64,000 nucleotides of DNA. Source: Leeuwenhoekiella blandensis MED217. GTDB lineage: Bacteria > Bacteroidota > Bacteroidia > Flavobacteriales > Flavobacteriaceae. The stretch is from positions 3,383,823-3,447,822 of the forward strand of contig NZ_CH672395.1 of the NCBI RefSeq assembly GCF_000152985.1. Reading direction: 5' to 3'. This document shows, one piece after another, positions 42,965 through 52,066 of this stretch. The translations under genes were made by a program, and so were the position numbers. Position 1 is the stretch's first letter, and each line of letters begins with the position of its first letter. Below the pieces are notes generated by a model, which ran no database searches, was not told where the DNA came from, and saw only the letters and a list, made by a program, of their open reading frames with translations.

Positions 42965-44503
42965 ATGGCAAAAACACTACGATTACTTTTAGGAGATCAA
43001 TTAAATCATAAGCACTCTTGGTTTGACCAGACCGATGAAGAGGTGCTTTATTTTATGGCAGAGATGCGGCAGGAAACCGACTATGTTACGCATCATATTC
43101 AAAAAGTGGTTGCCTTTTTTAGCGCAATGCGCAATTTTAGCCAGTGGCTTCAGGAACGCGGACACAGCGTGATCTATTATCAATTAGATCATCCTGACAA
43201 CGAGCAAGATCTTACCCAAAACTTAGAAAAGCTTTTTAAAGCGCATCACATCGAACGCTTTGAATACCAACTTCCTGACGAATATCGACTCGACCAGCAA
43301 CTCAAAGAATTCAGCGATTCCCTTGAGCTTGATTCTGATGCAGTAGACACAGAACACTTCCTCACTTCACGCACCGATCTGGAAACTTTTTTTAAAGGAA
43401 AGAAAACCTATACGATGGAATATTTCTACCGCGACATGCGCAAGAAATACGACATTATGATGGCAAATGCTAAAGATCCTGAAGGCGGAAAATGGAATTT
43501 TGATCAAAGCAATCGTAAGAAATGGAAAGGAGCGCCTGAAATTCCGCATGAGCGTGGTTTTAGAAAAGATGTTTCGGCACTATGTAAGATGATAGAAGAA
43601 GCCGGCGTCAAGACGATGGGGAGTATTGATGAGCAACAATTCAACTGGCCTACGAGTCGTGAAGACGGTTTAAGCGTGCTCAATTATTTCTGCTCCAACC
43701 TACTGAAACATTTTGGAGATTATCAAGATGCGATGGATCCTGATCAAATTTATCTTTTTCATAGCCGACTCAGCTTTGCGATGAATAGCAAACTCTTGCA
43801 TCCACTTGAGGTGATAGAAAAAGTGATCGATCACTGGAGAGCAAACAAAGATGACATAGACATCAGCCAGGTTGAAGGTTTTGTACGACAGATTTTAGGT
43901 TGGCGTGAATATATGCGCGGAATTTACTGGATGAAAATGCCCGGTTACCGTCGCAGCAACAAACTAGACAATCAAAATGAGCTTCCTGATTTTTATTGGA
44001 CGGCAGAAACAAAAATGAATTGCATGCACCATGCCATCAAGCAAAGCTTAGACCACGCATATGCACATCACATTCAGCGCCTGATGATCACAGGAAATTA
44101 TGCGCTGCTCACCCAAACACACCCCGATGAAGTTGACGCTTGGTATCTGGGCATTTATATTGATGCCCTCGAGTGGGTAGAAATCACAAATACTCGGGGT
44201 ATGAGTCAGTTTGCTGATGGCGGCATCGTCGCGACAAAACCCTATGTTTCCAGCGGAAGCTACATCAATAAAATGAGCAATTATTGCAGTTCATGTAAAT
44301 ACAGTGTAAGTAAAAAAACAGGTGATGACGCCTGCCCTTTTAATAGTTTATACTGGAATTTTCTTTTTGAAAAACGAGAACATTTCAAGAACAACCAACG
44401 CATGAACATGATGATGAGCATGCTCGACAAAAAAGATCCGGACGAATTAGAACAACTTGTTAAACGGGCGCAGGAAATCATAAAGAATCCACAAAAATTC
44501 TAG
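42965..44503 (+). CDS. Iron-sulfur bacterial cryptochrome/photolyase (FeS-BCP, PhrB-like)
   Basis: Member of the prokaryotic (6-4) photolyase/cryptochrome clade with a 4Fe-4S cluster. The N-terminus LRLLLGDQLNHKHSWF and the FAD-domain block VEGFVRQILGWREYMRGIYW are diagnostic. Near the C-terminus GMSQFADGGIVATKPYVSSG precedes the cluster ligands in YCSSCKYSVSKK and DDACPFN, which together with the Cys of MNCMHHAI give four candidate cysteines. At 512 residues it is full length. It is probably in the same operon as the DASH gene. Role: repair of (6-4) photoproducts or light sensing. Confidence 0.94.
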   Translation: MAKTLRLLLGDQLNHKHSWFDQTDEEVLYFMAEMRQETDYVTHHIQKVVAFFSAMRNFSQWLQERGHSVIYYQLDHPDNEQDLTQNLEKLFKAHHIERFEYQLPDEYRLDQQLKEFSDSLELDSDAVDTEHFLTSRTDLETFFKGKKTYTMEYFYRDMRKKYDIMMANAKDPEGGKWNFDQSNRKKWKGAPEIPHERGFRKDVSALCKMIEEAGVKTMGSIDEQQFNWPTSREDGLSVLNYFCSNLLKHFGDYQDAMDPDQIYLFHSRLSFAMNSKLLHPLEVIEKVIDHWRANKDDIDISQVEGFVRQILGWREYMRGIYWMKMPGYRRSNKLDNQNELPDFYWTAETKMNCMHHAIKQSLDHAYAHHIQRLMITGNYALLTQTHPDEVDAWYLGIYIDALEWVEITNTRGMSQFADGGIVATKPYVSSGSYINKMSNYCSSCKYSVSKKTGDDACPFNSLYWNFLFEKREHFKNNQRMNMMMSMLDKKDPDELEQLVKRAQEIIKNPQKF

Positions 44504-44587
44504 AACTGCCGTTAATTCACTGTTAACCAAAGACTCACTTCTGCAACAATCAATTAATTTCATATCACTAACCAATAAAAATTAGTT

Positions 44588-44746
44588 ATGAGAGACATAA
44601 TTTGGCTTATTGTAGTGATTTTAATTATAGGATGGCTTGTAGGCTATTTTGGCTTCGCCGAATCGGTAGGTAGTTTAATACATATTCTACTGGTACTCGC
44701 TGTAATTGCGATTCTTTACAAACTAGCAACAGGCAGACGCTTGTAA
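44588..44746 (+). CDS. Lmo0937-family small membrane protein
   Basis: A 52-residue hydrophobic protein starting MRDIIWLIVVILIIGWLVGY. Two membrane stretches are separated by FGFAESVGS, and it ends in a basic tail (KLATGRRL). This matches the lmo0937/DUF5670 family of small stress-associated membrane proteins. The next small lipoprotein gene follows after 34 bases. Function unknown. Confidence 0.8.
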   Translation: MRDIIWLIVVILIIGWLVGYFGFAESVGSLIHILLVLAVIAILYKLATGRRL

Positions 44747-44780
44747 AACAACCAAAATTCTAACCTTTAAATTTTTAATT

Positions 44781-44921
44781 ATGAAACGTATTTTTTTATT
44801 TCTATTTCTAGCCGGAGTTATGGGCACAACACTACAAAGTTGTCGTGAAGAATCTACCGGAGATAAAATTGAAGATGCAGCAGATGACATTGGTGACGCT
44901 GCAGAAGATGCTGTAGATTAA
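44781..44921 (+). CDS. Small acidic lipoprotein
   Basis: A 46-residue protein with a lipoprotein signal (FLFLAGVMGTTLQSCREE; Cys20 as the lipidation site). The mature part is an acidic, Ala/Asp-rich helix (DKIEDAADDIGDAAEDAVD) like small envelope-stress lipoproteins. It is short and easily missed; the clean start, the lipobox and a terminator 22 bases downstream support it. Function unknown. Confidence 0.75.
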   Translation: MKRIFLFLFLAGVMGTTLQSCREESTGDKIEDAADDIGDAAEDAVD

Positions 44922-44942
44922 ATCTATCGCATTTATAAGTTG

Positions 44943-44973
44943 AAAGCCGTACTAACTAGTACGGCTTTTTTTA
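44943..44973 (+). terminator. Rho-independent terminator after the small lipoprotein gene
   Basis: Stem AAAGCCGTAC / GTACGGCTTT with a short loop TAACTA, followed by T residues. Confidence 0.85.
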
Positions 44974-45067
44974 TGCATAAATCGAAGAGCGATTTAAAAT
45001 TTATGCTCCATCCCTGCAGATAGCCTTAAATCTCTTTGTAGTTTTGCCGGCAAATTGAGATTAACCT

Positions 45068-45826
45068 ATGTGGAATTTAGAAGGAAAAACAGCATTAATA
45101 ACCGGAGGAACTAAAGGGATTGGCAGAGCTACCGTTCTTGCATTTGCACAACTTGGTGCTAAAGTCATCTTTACCGCACGCGATGGTGAAGCCGTTACCG
45201 CATTTCAGCAAGAATTGGGAGAACAAGGCTTTATCGCTTCGGGTATGCAAGCCGATGTAACTTCTGAAGATGATCAAGATCAATTAACAGATTTTGTTTT
45301 TCAGCGTAGCGGTTCTCTTGATATTTTAGTCAATAATGCAGGAATGAATATTCGCAAAGAAGCCATTCTTTTTGAACCTGAAGAATATCAGCAAATTATA
45401 GACACCAATCTTTTGGCTCCCTTTGAATTGACTCGAAAGTTTTTTGCACTTCTTAAACGCTCAGGAAAAGCTTCAGTCATTAATGTAGCTTCGGTTGCAG
45501 CTTCTCAGGATATTAAAAGCGGTGCACCTTATGCGATGGCCAAAGCCGGTCTTTTACAACAAACCCGAAGCCTTGCTTCAGAATGGGCCGATAAAAATAT
45601 TCGTGTGAACGCCGTTTCTCCATGGTATACAGAAACTCCGTTAGTTAAACCGGTAATGGATCAAAAAGAGCGTTACGATAAAATTATTGAGCGCACTCCA
45701 CTGAAGCGTTTTGCACAGCCTGAAGAAATGGCAAATACGATTGCCTTTCTTGCGATGGACCAATCTTCATACATCACTGGTCAAAATCTGGTGGTTGATG
45801 GCGGACTTAGCGCAAACGGACTTTAA
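45068..45826 (+). CDS. Short-chain dehydrogenase/reductase
   Basis: A 252-residue classical SDR. The NAD(P) motif is [18 protein letters not shown], followed by NNAGMN. The catalytic Ser is in INVASVAAS region and the Tyr-Lys pair in YAMAKAGL. The C-terminus [14 protein letters not shown] is typical of tropinone-reductase-like SDRs. A TAGTTTTG box lies at 45039-45046, 21 bases before the ATG, without a matched upstream element. Substrate cannot be read. Its stop is 3 bases from the convergent ABC gene. Confidence 0.9.
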   Translation: MWNLEGKTALITGGTKGIGRATVLAFAQLGAKVIFTARDGEAVTAFQQELGEQGFIASGMQADVTSEDDQDQLTDFVFQRSGSLDILVNNAGMNIRKEAILFEPEEYQQIIDTNLLAPFELTRKFFALLKRSGKASVINVASVAASQDIKSGAPYAMAKAGLLQQTRSLASEWADKNIRVNAVSPWYTETPLVKPVMDQKERYDKIIERTPLKRFAQPEEMANTIAFLAMDQSSYITGQNLVVDGGLSANGL

Positions 45827-45829
45827 ACA

Positions 45830-47662
45830 TCATTTATAGCCTTGGGCTTGTAGCTCAAACAGTTCGGCATAGAGTTTTGGGGTTTTCATCAGTTCGTCGT
45901 GCGTTCCTAACTCCAGGATTTTTCCATGTTTAAGAACCAGAATACGATCTGCCATACGCACTGTACTGAAACGATGGGATATGATTATGCTGGTTTTTCC
46001 TTTAGTCAGATCAATAAACCGTTCAAAAACCTCGTACTCTGCTTTAGCATCTAAAGCCGCAGTTGGTTCGTCTAGAATCATCACTTTAGCATCTGTCATA
46101 TAAGCACGTGCCAAAGCTACTTTTTGCCATTGTCCGCCTGAAAGTTCCTGCCCTTTTTTAAAGCGTTTACCTAATTGGGTTTCTACACCTTCTTCAAGCG
46201 CATCGATCACTTCACTCGCCAAACTCAATTCTGCGGCCTGCCCAATGCGATGATTATCTGTAACTGCATCAATGGCCCCTACGGCTATATTTTCGCGCAG
46301 CGTAAACTCATACCTGAAAAAATCCTGAAAAATCACACCAAACATCTTCTGATAGTGTGCCTTATCGTATCGATTGATATTTACGCCATCCAGCAAGATC
46401 TCTCCTTGTGTAGGTTCATAAAAACGAAGCATCAACTTGATCAATGTGGTTTTACCCGCTCCATTCTCTCCTACAAAAGCCATTTTCTCTCCCGCTTTCA
46501 ATTTGAAACTTACCCCTTTTAAAACCTCGTATTCACTTTCAGGATAACCAAAATGCACATTTACCAATTCAAAACCTTGGGTGATCGCTTGTGGTAACTC
46601 TAGAAATGATTTTTGAGCATCAGGAATTTCCAAATCGATAAAATCAAAGTAATCTTTAAGATATAACGCACGTTGAGTGATCTGGGTAAAATTGGTAAAA
46701 AAGGATTGCAAGCTGTTGCGCAAGCGATTAAAGGAGGCTGATAAAAAGGTCAATTCTCCTACGGTTATCTGCCCATCCAAAACACTTTTGATGATCACCA
46801 GATATGCAGCATAATAGCACACCACTCCCAGAATATTAAAAACGGCACTGTAAGCACTGCGCTTGATCGTAAGTTTCTTATTTATTTGATAATATTCCTC
46901 GCTGAGTTTTTTAAATCTACTTGCAATAAAATCGGTCAACCCAAAGAGTTTAATCTCTTTAGCTGTTTTATCATTAGCCCCAATATATCTCAGATAATCA
47001 AGCTCTCGCCGCTCGGCAGTCCAGCTGCGTGATAACGAATATTGCTGCCCGCTAAAACGAATTTCATTAATAAATAACGGAATGATACTAAGTGCCAGTA
47101 AGACGATCAACATCGGCTGAAAATAGACCAGCCCGGCGATAAGTGTACTTATAGAAATAAGGCTTTGTAACTGACTGAGTGATGTACTCATAAGTCCTAC
47201 CCTGCCCTGAGTTTGCTGGCGTGCACGTTCAAGCTTATCGTAAAATTCAGAATCTTCAAGCTGCGCCATGTCGATCTTACTGGTTTTACGTATCATTTTT
47301 TCTGAAGAAATGATATTGTATTTATCACCCAGCAAACCATCTGAAATCGCGATTCCTCGATTGATGATGTCGGCAATAATGATGATGACAAATTCCAGCA
47401 GCACATAGTTCCAAAGCTGCTCATAATTTGCAGGTGATGCGTTAATTTGGGTAATGATCTCATCAATGATCAATTTTCCTACCCATAGAATCACCACCGG
47501 TGAGAATGCATTGATTATACGCCCCAGAAGATTAAGACCAAAGAGCAATTTACTTACCCGACTGATCTCTTTAAAAAATCGCGGAATGTAGCGCAGTGCC
47601 TGAAAGGAAGCACGCACGTTTGTTTTTTTGGTATCGGTAATGCTATCTAGTCTTCTCGCCAT
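45830..47662 (-). CDS. ABC exporter with fused membrane and ATPase domains
   Basis: Half-transporter of 610 residues with about six membrane helices (residues about 30-320) and a C-terminal ATPase. Motifs are Walker A GENGAGKTT, Q-loop FGVIFQDFFRYEFTLREN, signature ELSGGQWQKVALARAYM, Walker B VMILDEPTAALDAKAE and the H-loop ISHRFSTVRMADRI. The LSGGQWQK signature is typical of lipid- or peptide-exporting ABCB-like half transporters in Bacteroidota. No peptidase C39 domain is present. It probably acts as a homodimer; substrate unknown. Confidence 0.9.
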   Translation of the reverse strand: MARRLDSITDTKKTNVRASFQALRYIPRFFKEISRVSKLLFGLNLLGRIINAFSPVVILWVGKLIIDEIITQINASPANYEQLWNYVLLEFVIIIIADIINRGIAISDGLLGDKYNIISSEKMIRKTSKIDMAQLEDSEFYDKLERARQQTQGRVGLMSTSLSQLQSLISISTLIAGLVYFQPMLIVLLALSIIPLFINEIRFSGQQYSLSRSWTAERRELDYLRYIGANDKTAKEIKLFGLTDFIASRFKKLSEEYYQINKKLTIKRSAYSAVFNILGVVCYYAAYLVIIKSVLDGQITVGELTFLSASFNRLRNSLQSFFTNFTQITQRALYLKDYFDFIDLEIPDAQKSFLELPQAITQGFELVNVHFGYPESEYEVLKGVSFKLKAGEKMAFVGENGAGKTTLIKLMLRFYEPTQGEILLDGVNINRYDKAHYQKMFGVIFQDFFRYEFTLRENIAVGAIDAVTDNHRIGQAAELSLASEVIDALEEGVETQLGKRFKKGQELSGGQWQKVALARAYMTDAKVMILDEPTAALDAKAEYEVFERFIDLTKGKTSIIISHRFSTVRMADRILVLKHGKILELGTHDELMKTPKLYAELFELQAQGYK

Positions 47663-47710
47663 AGGACAAAGATAAAACGAAGTACGTATTACCGAAGAAA
47701 ACAGTGGTGA

Positions 47711-48448
47711 TTAAAGCGTGCAGTAGCAAGCATTACGTCCACCTTTGCCAATGCGGTACGTCAAGGTCAAACCTATATACGTGTACCAATCATTATTTAT
47801 GAAGTTAGGCAGTTGATTTGGCTCCAATTGTTCCTCATCCGGATGGCTTCCATCTAAATTATCACTGAAATTGTATCGTGGAGCCAACTCTATACCGAGC
47901 ATAAATTGGCTTCCAATGAAGGTTTTAAGCCCGGCACCAAAAGGAATAATCATACGGGTACGCGTGCCATATTTTACCGCTTGTACATCTTCAAACCCTG
48001 CAGACAACGGGTAATACAATTCGTCGCCGTAAATCGCGCCTATTCCGCCATAGACATAAAAATCAATTGGATTGTATGAGGATTTAAAAAATGAAAATGG
48101 CACATACTCTAATGCTGCGGTGAGTTCCAGATGGCTGTTATCAAAAGAATAGTAAAGCGAGTTATTTCTTCCGGTTCCTCGGTATCCGTCGTCTGCATCC
48201 CGATCATCATCGTACAAAGTCATGTAGGTTACACTTGCTCTGGCGCTTAAATTTTCATTAAAATTCATCTTGCCAATAATGCCTAAAAAAGCGCGGTTGG
48301 GTGCCACAAAGTTCTTTTTACCAATTTCGCCATAATAATTCACACCTCCGAGATACAAGCCAATGTCATAGCTTTTATCTTGGGCAAAAGTGGTAATTGA
48401 TGTAATACACAGCGCAATACTAAGAGGAAGTAGGGATTTTAATCTCAT
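47711..48448 (-). CDS. DUF6089-like outer-membrane beta-barrel protein
   Basis: A 245-residue exported protein: signal peptide LLPLSIALCITSITTFAQ, then YDIGLYLGGVNYYGEIG, the opening typical of DUF6089. Alternating strands continue to the end, with FYVYGGIGAIYGDE, IPFGAGLKTFIGSQFMLGIE and WYTYIGLTLTYRIG. It should be a small outer-membrane barrel. Unusually it ends in CYCTL. It stands alone, downstream of nothing it obviously works with. Function unknown. Confidence 0.8.
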   Translation of the reverse strand: MRLKSLLPLSIALCITSITTFAQDKSYDIGLYLGGVNYYGEIGKKNFVAPNRAFLGIIGKMNFNENLSARASVTYMTLYDDDRDADDGYRGTGRNNSLYYSFDNSHLELTAALEYVPFSFFKSSYNPIDFYVYGGIGAIYGDELYYPLSAGFEDVQAVKYGTRTRMIIPFGAGLKTFIGSQFMLGIELAPRYNFSDNLDGSHPDEEQLEPNQLPNFINNDWYTYIGLTLTYRIGKGGRNACYCTL

Positions 48449-48593
48449 AATAGGCTTTTAAAATGTTAGTAAGAACTCCTCATCGCGAGGACTTCATCTT
48501 AAAAAATCGCCTAAAATACTAATTATTAATTAGTTACAATAAAACCATTTGAATTATAGCTAATAAACCCAAAAATCGGGATAAAAGACACTA

Positions 48594-49808
48594 CTATGTG
48601 GTCTGAAATTTATAAGCCTTACGTTTATTAAGGTAGAATAAAACAAGGATCAAGCTACAGACCGCACTACCAAATAAGATAAAAAGTAGCGGCTTTACAC
48701 TTTCGGTAACGAGCTCTGCGACCAAAATACTGGCAACCGAGCCAAAGATCATCCCAATACTTCCTATAAGTGCAGAAGCACTTCCTGCTTGCTTGGTAAA
48801 AGGATCAAGAGATAATGCGGTAACATTAGGGTTTTGAAAACCTATTAAAAACAACATTGTAAATAGAAATGGATATACGATCCAGAAATTGATTTCGACG
48901 AAACTAATCCCTAGTCCGAGCGCTGTTAAAATAGTAAGCGCTACACAGGTGGTTACTGTAATTTGCAACAGCGAAAAACGCTTCAGCGCCAAGCGATTGA
49001 TTTGACTTCCCAGAATTAAACCAAGAGCATTACTCCCGAAAACCCAACCAAATTGTTGTTCCGTTAAGCCAAAAAATTCAATAAAAATAAAAGGAGCACT
49101 ACTTACATAACTTAGCAAGCATCCCATTGTAAAACCGCGAGCAATTGCAAAAATGAAAAACTCCCTGTTTTTTAGGATTGAAACATACTCTAGCAAAATA
49201 TTCTTTGGCCTTAGGCTGGTGGTATGATTGGGTTCTGCACTTTCCGGTAAAACATAGGTGATCAAAACCAACATTATAATTGCAAATGCAGCAAGAATAT
49301 AAAAAACCGCCTCCCAGTCAAAAGCACCAATTACAAGTCCGCCTACAGTAGGAGCGATTATGGGAGCAACCCCCATAATGAGCATTAATGTTGAAAGTAC
49401 ATCTGCAACTTGTTTCTTTTCAAAAAGATCTCTTACGATCGCCTTTGAAGCCACCATACCGGCGCAACCACCCAATGCCATAAAAAAGCGGGCGGCGATT
49501 AAAATATTAAGATTCCAGCTGGCTGCACAAATAAGTGAAGTGACCGTAAAAAGGATAAGGCCGCCTATTAGTGGGCGACGTCTCCCAAACCGATCCATCA
49601 AAGGTCCGTAAGCGAGTTGTCCCAGTGCTATCCCAATAAGGTAACTGGTTAAGGTTAAACCTACTCTGCTGATATCTACTCCAAAATCGTCTGCAACATT
49701 ACCAAAACCCGGCAGGTACATATCAATCGAAAACGGACCAATTGCAATAAGGGTTCCCAGAATTAAAATGATCGTCGTGCGCGAAGAAGTGGTGAAGCGT
49801 TTTGTCAT
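48594..49808 (-). CDS. Multidrug-type MFS transporter, Bcr/CflA family
   Basis: Drug/H+ antiporter of 404 residues with about 12 membrane segments. The N-terminus LILGTLIAIGPFSIDMYLPGF is diagnostic for Bcr/CflA, and the loop 2-3 motif is AYGPLMDRFGRRRPLIG. VASKAIVRDLF follows with helix 5. Relatives export bicyclomycin, chloramphenicol or sulfonamides; the actual substrate is unknown. Upstream, in the same orientation, lies repeat copy B (49976-50078), which ends 168 bases before the start codon. Confidence 0.92.
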   Translation of the reverse strand: MTKRFTTSSRTTIILILGTLIAIGPFSIDMYLPGFGNVADDFGVDISRVGLTLTSYLIGIALGQLAYGPLMDRFGRRRPLIGGLILFTVTSLICAASWNLNILIAARFFMALGGCAGMVASKAIVRDLFEKKQVADVLSTLMLIMGVAPIIAPTVGGLVIGAFDWEAVFYILAAFAIIMLVLITYVLPESAEPNHTTSLRPKNILLEYVSILKNREFFIFAIARGFTMGCLLSYVSSAPFIFIEFFGLTEQQFGWVFGSNALGLILGSQINRLALKRFSLLQITVTTCVALTILTALGLGISFVEINFWIVYPFLFTMLFLIGFQNPNVTALSLDPFTKQAGSASALIGSIGMIFGSVASILVAELVTESVKPLLFILFGSAVCSLILVLFYLNKRKAYKFQTT

Positions 49809-49975
49809 AACCTGATTCTAAAATGCAAAATTAATCTATGTTATTACAAATCGCGGGCAGCCGGATGTTATTAAAATCGTAAAGTAAGCGCTGATTTTCT
49901 TAAGGCAACGATGTAGTAGACTACAGTAAACCAATTCGAGAAAGGCTTTGAAGTGACAAAGTATTAGATATTGCC
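49809..49975. other. Non-coding stretch between the Bcr/CflA gene and repeat copy B
   Basis: No gene is supported here. A 63-codon frame on the minus strand spans this region and part of repeat copy B, with an unusual composition (many Cys, aromatic and basic residues), and is judged spurious. With copy B and the next terminator it makes a gap of about 300 bases. Confidence 0.4.
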
Positions 49976-50078
49976 AGTAAACTATTTTAGGGCAAACCCG
50001 AGACATTGCTTGAAAACGAATTTTCAATTGCGAGGCAAGCCTTGGAGTATCAAACCCTTTGACGGTGCCAATAAAAAA
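49976..50078 (-). repeat. Interspersed structured repeat, copy B (best-preserved)
   Basis: Minus-strand reading starts in a terminator T run, TTTTTTATTGGCACC, then GTCAAAGGGTTTGATACTCC, and ends TAGTTTACT after 103 nt. It contains the hairpin TTGAAAA-TTCG-TTTTCAA (50010-50027 on the plus strand), a perfect 7-bp stem, and the near-palindrome AGGCTTGCCT (50033-50042). It aligns throughout with copy A. It points toward the Bcr/CflA-type MFS gene. Confidence 0.85.
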
Positions 50079-50105
50079 GGCGACCCTAATGCGTCGCCTT
50101 TTTTA
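50073..50105 (-). terminator. Rho-independent terminator abutting repeat copy B
   Basis: AAAAAAGGCGAC / GTCGCCTTTTTT form a perfect 12-bp stem around CCTAATGC. It serves the small gene at 50111-50326; the repeat starts in its T run. Confidence 0.88.
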
Positions 50106-50110
50106 GTATT

Positions 50111-50326
50111 TTAAGCTCGTATTTGATTTTTGGTTTCCGAAGAACTCCAAGATTGTTCTGAATATTCAGCGGTTGATAAATTTTCAACCACAATATACTC
50201 ATCACTCGCCTTAAATTTTTCTAACAGTTCGTCATTAACGTGAATAGGAATTTGCAATCCCGGATATTTTAAGGCAAACAGTTCTCCTTTTTGTCCTACT
50301 AACTCTAACTTAATTGGTGTTTCCAT
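50111..50326 (-). CDS. Small conserved-looking protein, unknown
   Basis: A 71-residue acidic soluble protein beginning METPIKLELVGQKGELF. The segments FALKYPGLQIPIHVNDELLE and EYIVVENLSTAEYSEQSW look like a compact domain with beta strands and one helix. No named family was recognised. A perfect terminator 6 bases downstream supports it as a real single gene. Confidence 0.65.
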   Translation of the reverse strand: METPIKLELVGQKGELFALKYPGLQIPIHVNDELLEKFKASDEYIVVENLSTAEYSEQSWSSSETKNQIRA

Positions 50327-50432
50327 AAATCGAAGGTTTAATTAATAGTTTCTCGTCAACTCAAAGCAAAAAAAGTACCATCAGATTTCACGAGAAAAAA
50401 ACTGTCAATTTTTCAGAAAGCCCATCAAGGTT

Positions 50433-51146
50433 TTACAGCTGCAGCGGCACTTCCATCAACAAAACAGAAGCATCTGCTGTCGCTTTTAAGGTAATAGCAT
50501 CAGTATCAAAAACACCCAAACCGTCTCTTCGTTCCAGAGCTTGCCCGCCTGCTTCTATGCTTCCTTCTAAAACAAAAATGTAGAGTCCGTTTGTTTTTAA
50601 ATTGAAATCGTAAACCACTTCTTTTTCGGCATCCAAATCTACCATATTGAACCAGGCATCCTGATAGATCCATACACCGGCGTCTTCTTTATTAGGAGAA
50701 AGCACTTGCTGCAGTTTATTCTTACGATCGGCACGATCAAGAGTGATTTGATCATAACGCGGTTCTACATTTTGCGTATTGGGAATCACCCAAATTTGTA
50801 GAAAACGCACCTCCTCGTCTTTATTCTTGTTATACTCAGAATGCTGCACTCCGGTTCCGGCACTCATCACTTGAATATCTCCTTCCTTGATGACGGTGGT
50901 ATTTCCCATACTGTCTTTATGCTCCAGATCACCGGATAAAGGAATGGAAATAATTTCCATATTCTGATGCGGATGCGTACCAAATCCCATTCCCCCACTC
51001 ACTTTATCGTCATTAAGCACGCGTAAAACACCAAAGTTCATACGCTGCGGATCGTAATAATTTGCAAAACTAAACGTATGTCTGCTGTGTAACCAGCCGT
51101 GATTTGCATCTCCGCGCGTTTCTGCTTTGTGAAGTAGTGTTTTCAT
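50433..51146 (-). CDS. Pirin family protein
   Basis: Bicupin metalloprotein of 237 residues. The N-terminal cupin has NHGWLHSRHTFSFANYYDP and GFGTHPHQNMEIISIPL, whose histidines bind iron, and ends VMSAGTGVQHSEYN. The second cupin is shorter. Members include quercetinase YhhW; others are regulators of metabolic enzymes. Which applies cannot be told. It stands divergently from the lipoprotein gene at 51302. Confidence 0.92.
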   Translation of the reverse strand: MKTLLHKAETRGDANHGWLHSRHTFSFANYYDPQRMNFGVLRVLNDDKVSGGMGFGTHPHQNMEIISIPLSGDLEHKDSMGNTTVIKEGDIQVMSAGTGVQHSEYNKNKDEEVRFLQIWVIPNTQNVEPRYDQITLDRADRKNKLQQVLSPNKEDAGVWIYQDAWFNMVDLDAEKEVVYDFNLKTNGLYIFVLEGSIEAGGQALERRDGLGVFDTDAITLKATADASVLLMEVPLQL

Positions 51147-51301
51147 TGAATGTATTTTAAATAAGTTGATTATAAATCTAGATTTTATAGTCGACTTTTA
51201 GCCGAAAACTTACGGTAAGCTGCTATGCTGATGTAATAAATAAACCTTAAAATGCTATTGGTCAAAATCTACTTTGTATTTTTAATAGCTAAAACAAAAC
51301 G

Positions 51302-52018
51302 ATGAAAAAAATAATACTCAGTACCGCCATACTTCTGGCGCTCTTTTCTTGTAAAACCGAAACCAAGGAAACTCCTGAAACAACTCCCGTAGTCTCTACT
51401 GAAGAAGTCGCAGAAGAAGAACGCACACCAGAACAGGAAGTTGCCTATAAGATCGCTGAAGCCAATGGCTTAGACCAATGGGATCAGGTTTCTGAAGTAC
51501 AATTCACTTTTAATGTAGACCGCGGAGAAGAACACTACGAGAAATCCTGGATCTGGAAACCCAAAACACAGGACATCACCCAGATGACAGCTCAGGACAC
51601 CATCACGTATAACCGATCTAGCGTAGACAACACCAGCACCGCTACAGATAAAGGCTTTATCAATGACTCCTTCTGGCTTCTAGCTCCTATGCATTTGGTT
51701 TGGGATAAAGAAAGTTCAAATCTTACCGTACAAGACACAGCAACAGCGCCTATAAGCAAGAAGCAATTTCATAAGATCACCCTTACCTATGGTGACGAAG
51801 GAGGCTATACTCCGGGAGATGCCTATGACTTTTTCTATGATGACGAGTTTATGGTACGCGAATGGATTTTTAGAAGAGGAAATGTTTCAGAATTCTCTAT
51901 GGTGACCACCTGGGACGATTATGAGGATTACAATGGAATTAAAATCGCCTCAGATCACAAAACTGAAGATAAAAATTTTAGACTTTATTTCACAGACATC
52001 GCAGTAAAAACAGAATAA
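51302..52018 (+). CDS. Lipoprotein of unknown function
   Basis: A 238-residue protein with a clear lipoprotein signal (KIILSTAILLALFSCKTE; Cys17). A Glu/Thr/Pro-rich linker (about 20-50) precedes a domain rich in Trp and acidic residues (SWIWKPKTQDI; NDSFWLLAPMHLVWDKE; GDAYDFFYDDEFMVREWIF) with predicted beta structure, which resembles LolA-like half-barrel lipoproteins in outline only. No catalytic motif seen. A bidirectional terminator follows. Confidence 0.75.
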   Translation: MKKIILSTAILLALFSCKTETKETPETTPVVSTEEVAEEERTPEQEVAYKIAEANGLDQWDQVSEVQFTFNVDRGEEHYEKSWIWKPKTQDITQMTAQDTITYNRSSVDNTSTATDKGFINDSFWLLAPMHLVWDKESSNLTVQDTATAPISKKQFHKITLTYGDEGGYTPGDAYDFFYDDEFMVREWIFRRGNVSEFSMVTTWDDYEDYNGIKIASDHKTEDKNFRLYFTDIAVKTE

Positions 52019-52040
52019 AGCTTAGGCTTATAAAATTTTA

Positions 52041-52066
52041 AAAGCACGCCCTTAGGCGTGCTTTTT
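52041..52066. terminator. Bidirectional terminator between convergent lipoprotein and MFS genes
   Basis: AAAGCACGCC / GGCGTGCTTT stem with CTTA loop. The T run overlaps the stop codon of the minus-strand MFS gene at 52065. Confidence 0.88.

Noticed and set aside
49836-50027. 63-codon frame on the minus strand across repeat copy B
   Set aside because: It overlaps the structured repeat, has odd composition (many Cys and aromatics) and no homologous frame in copies A, C, D or F.
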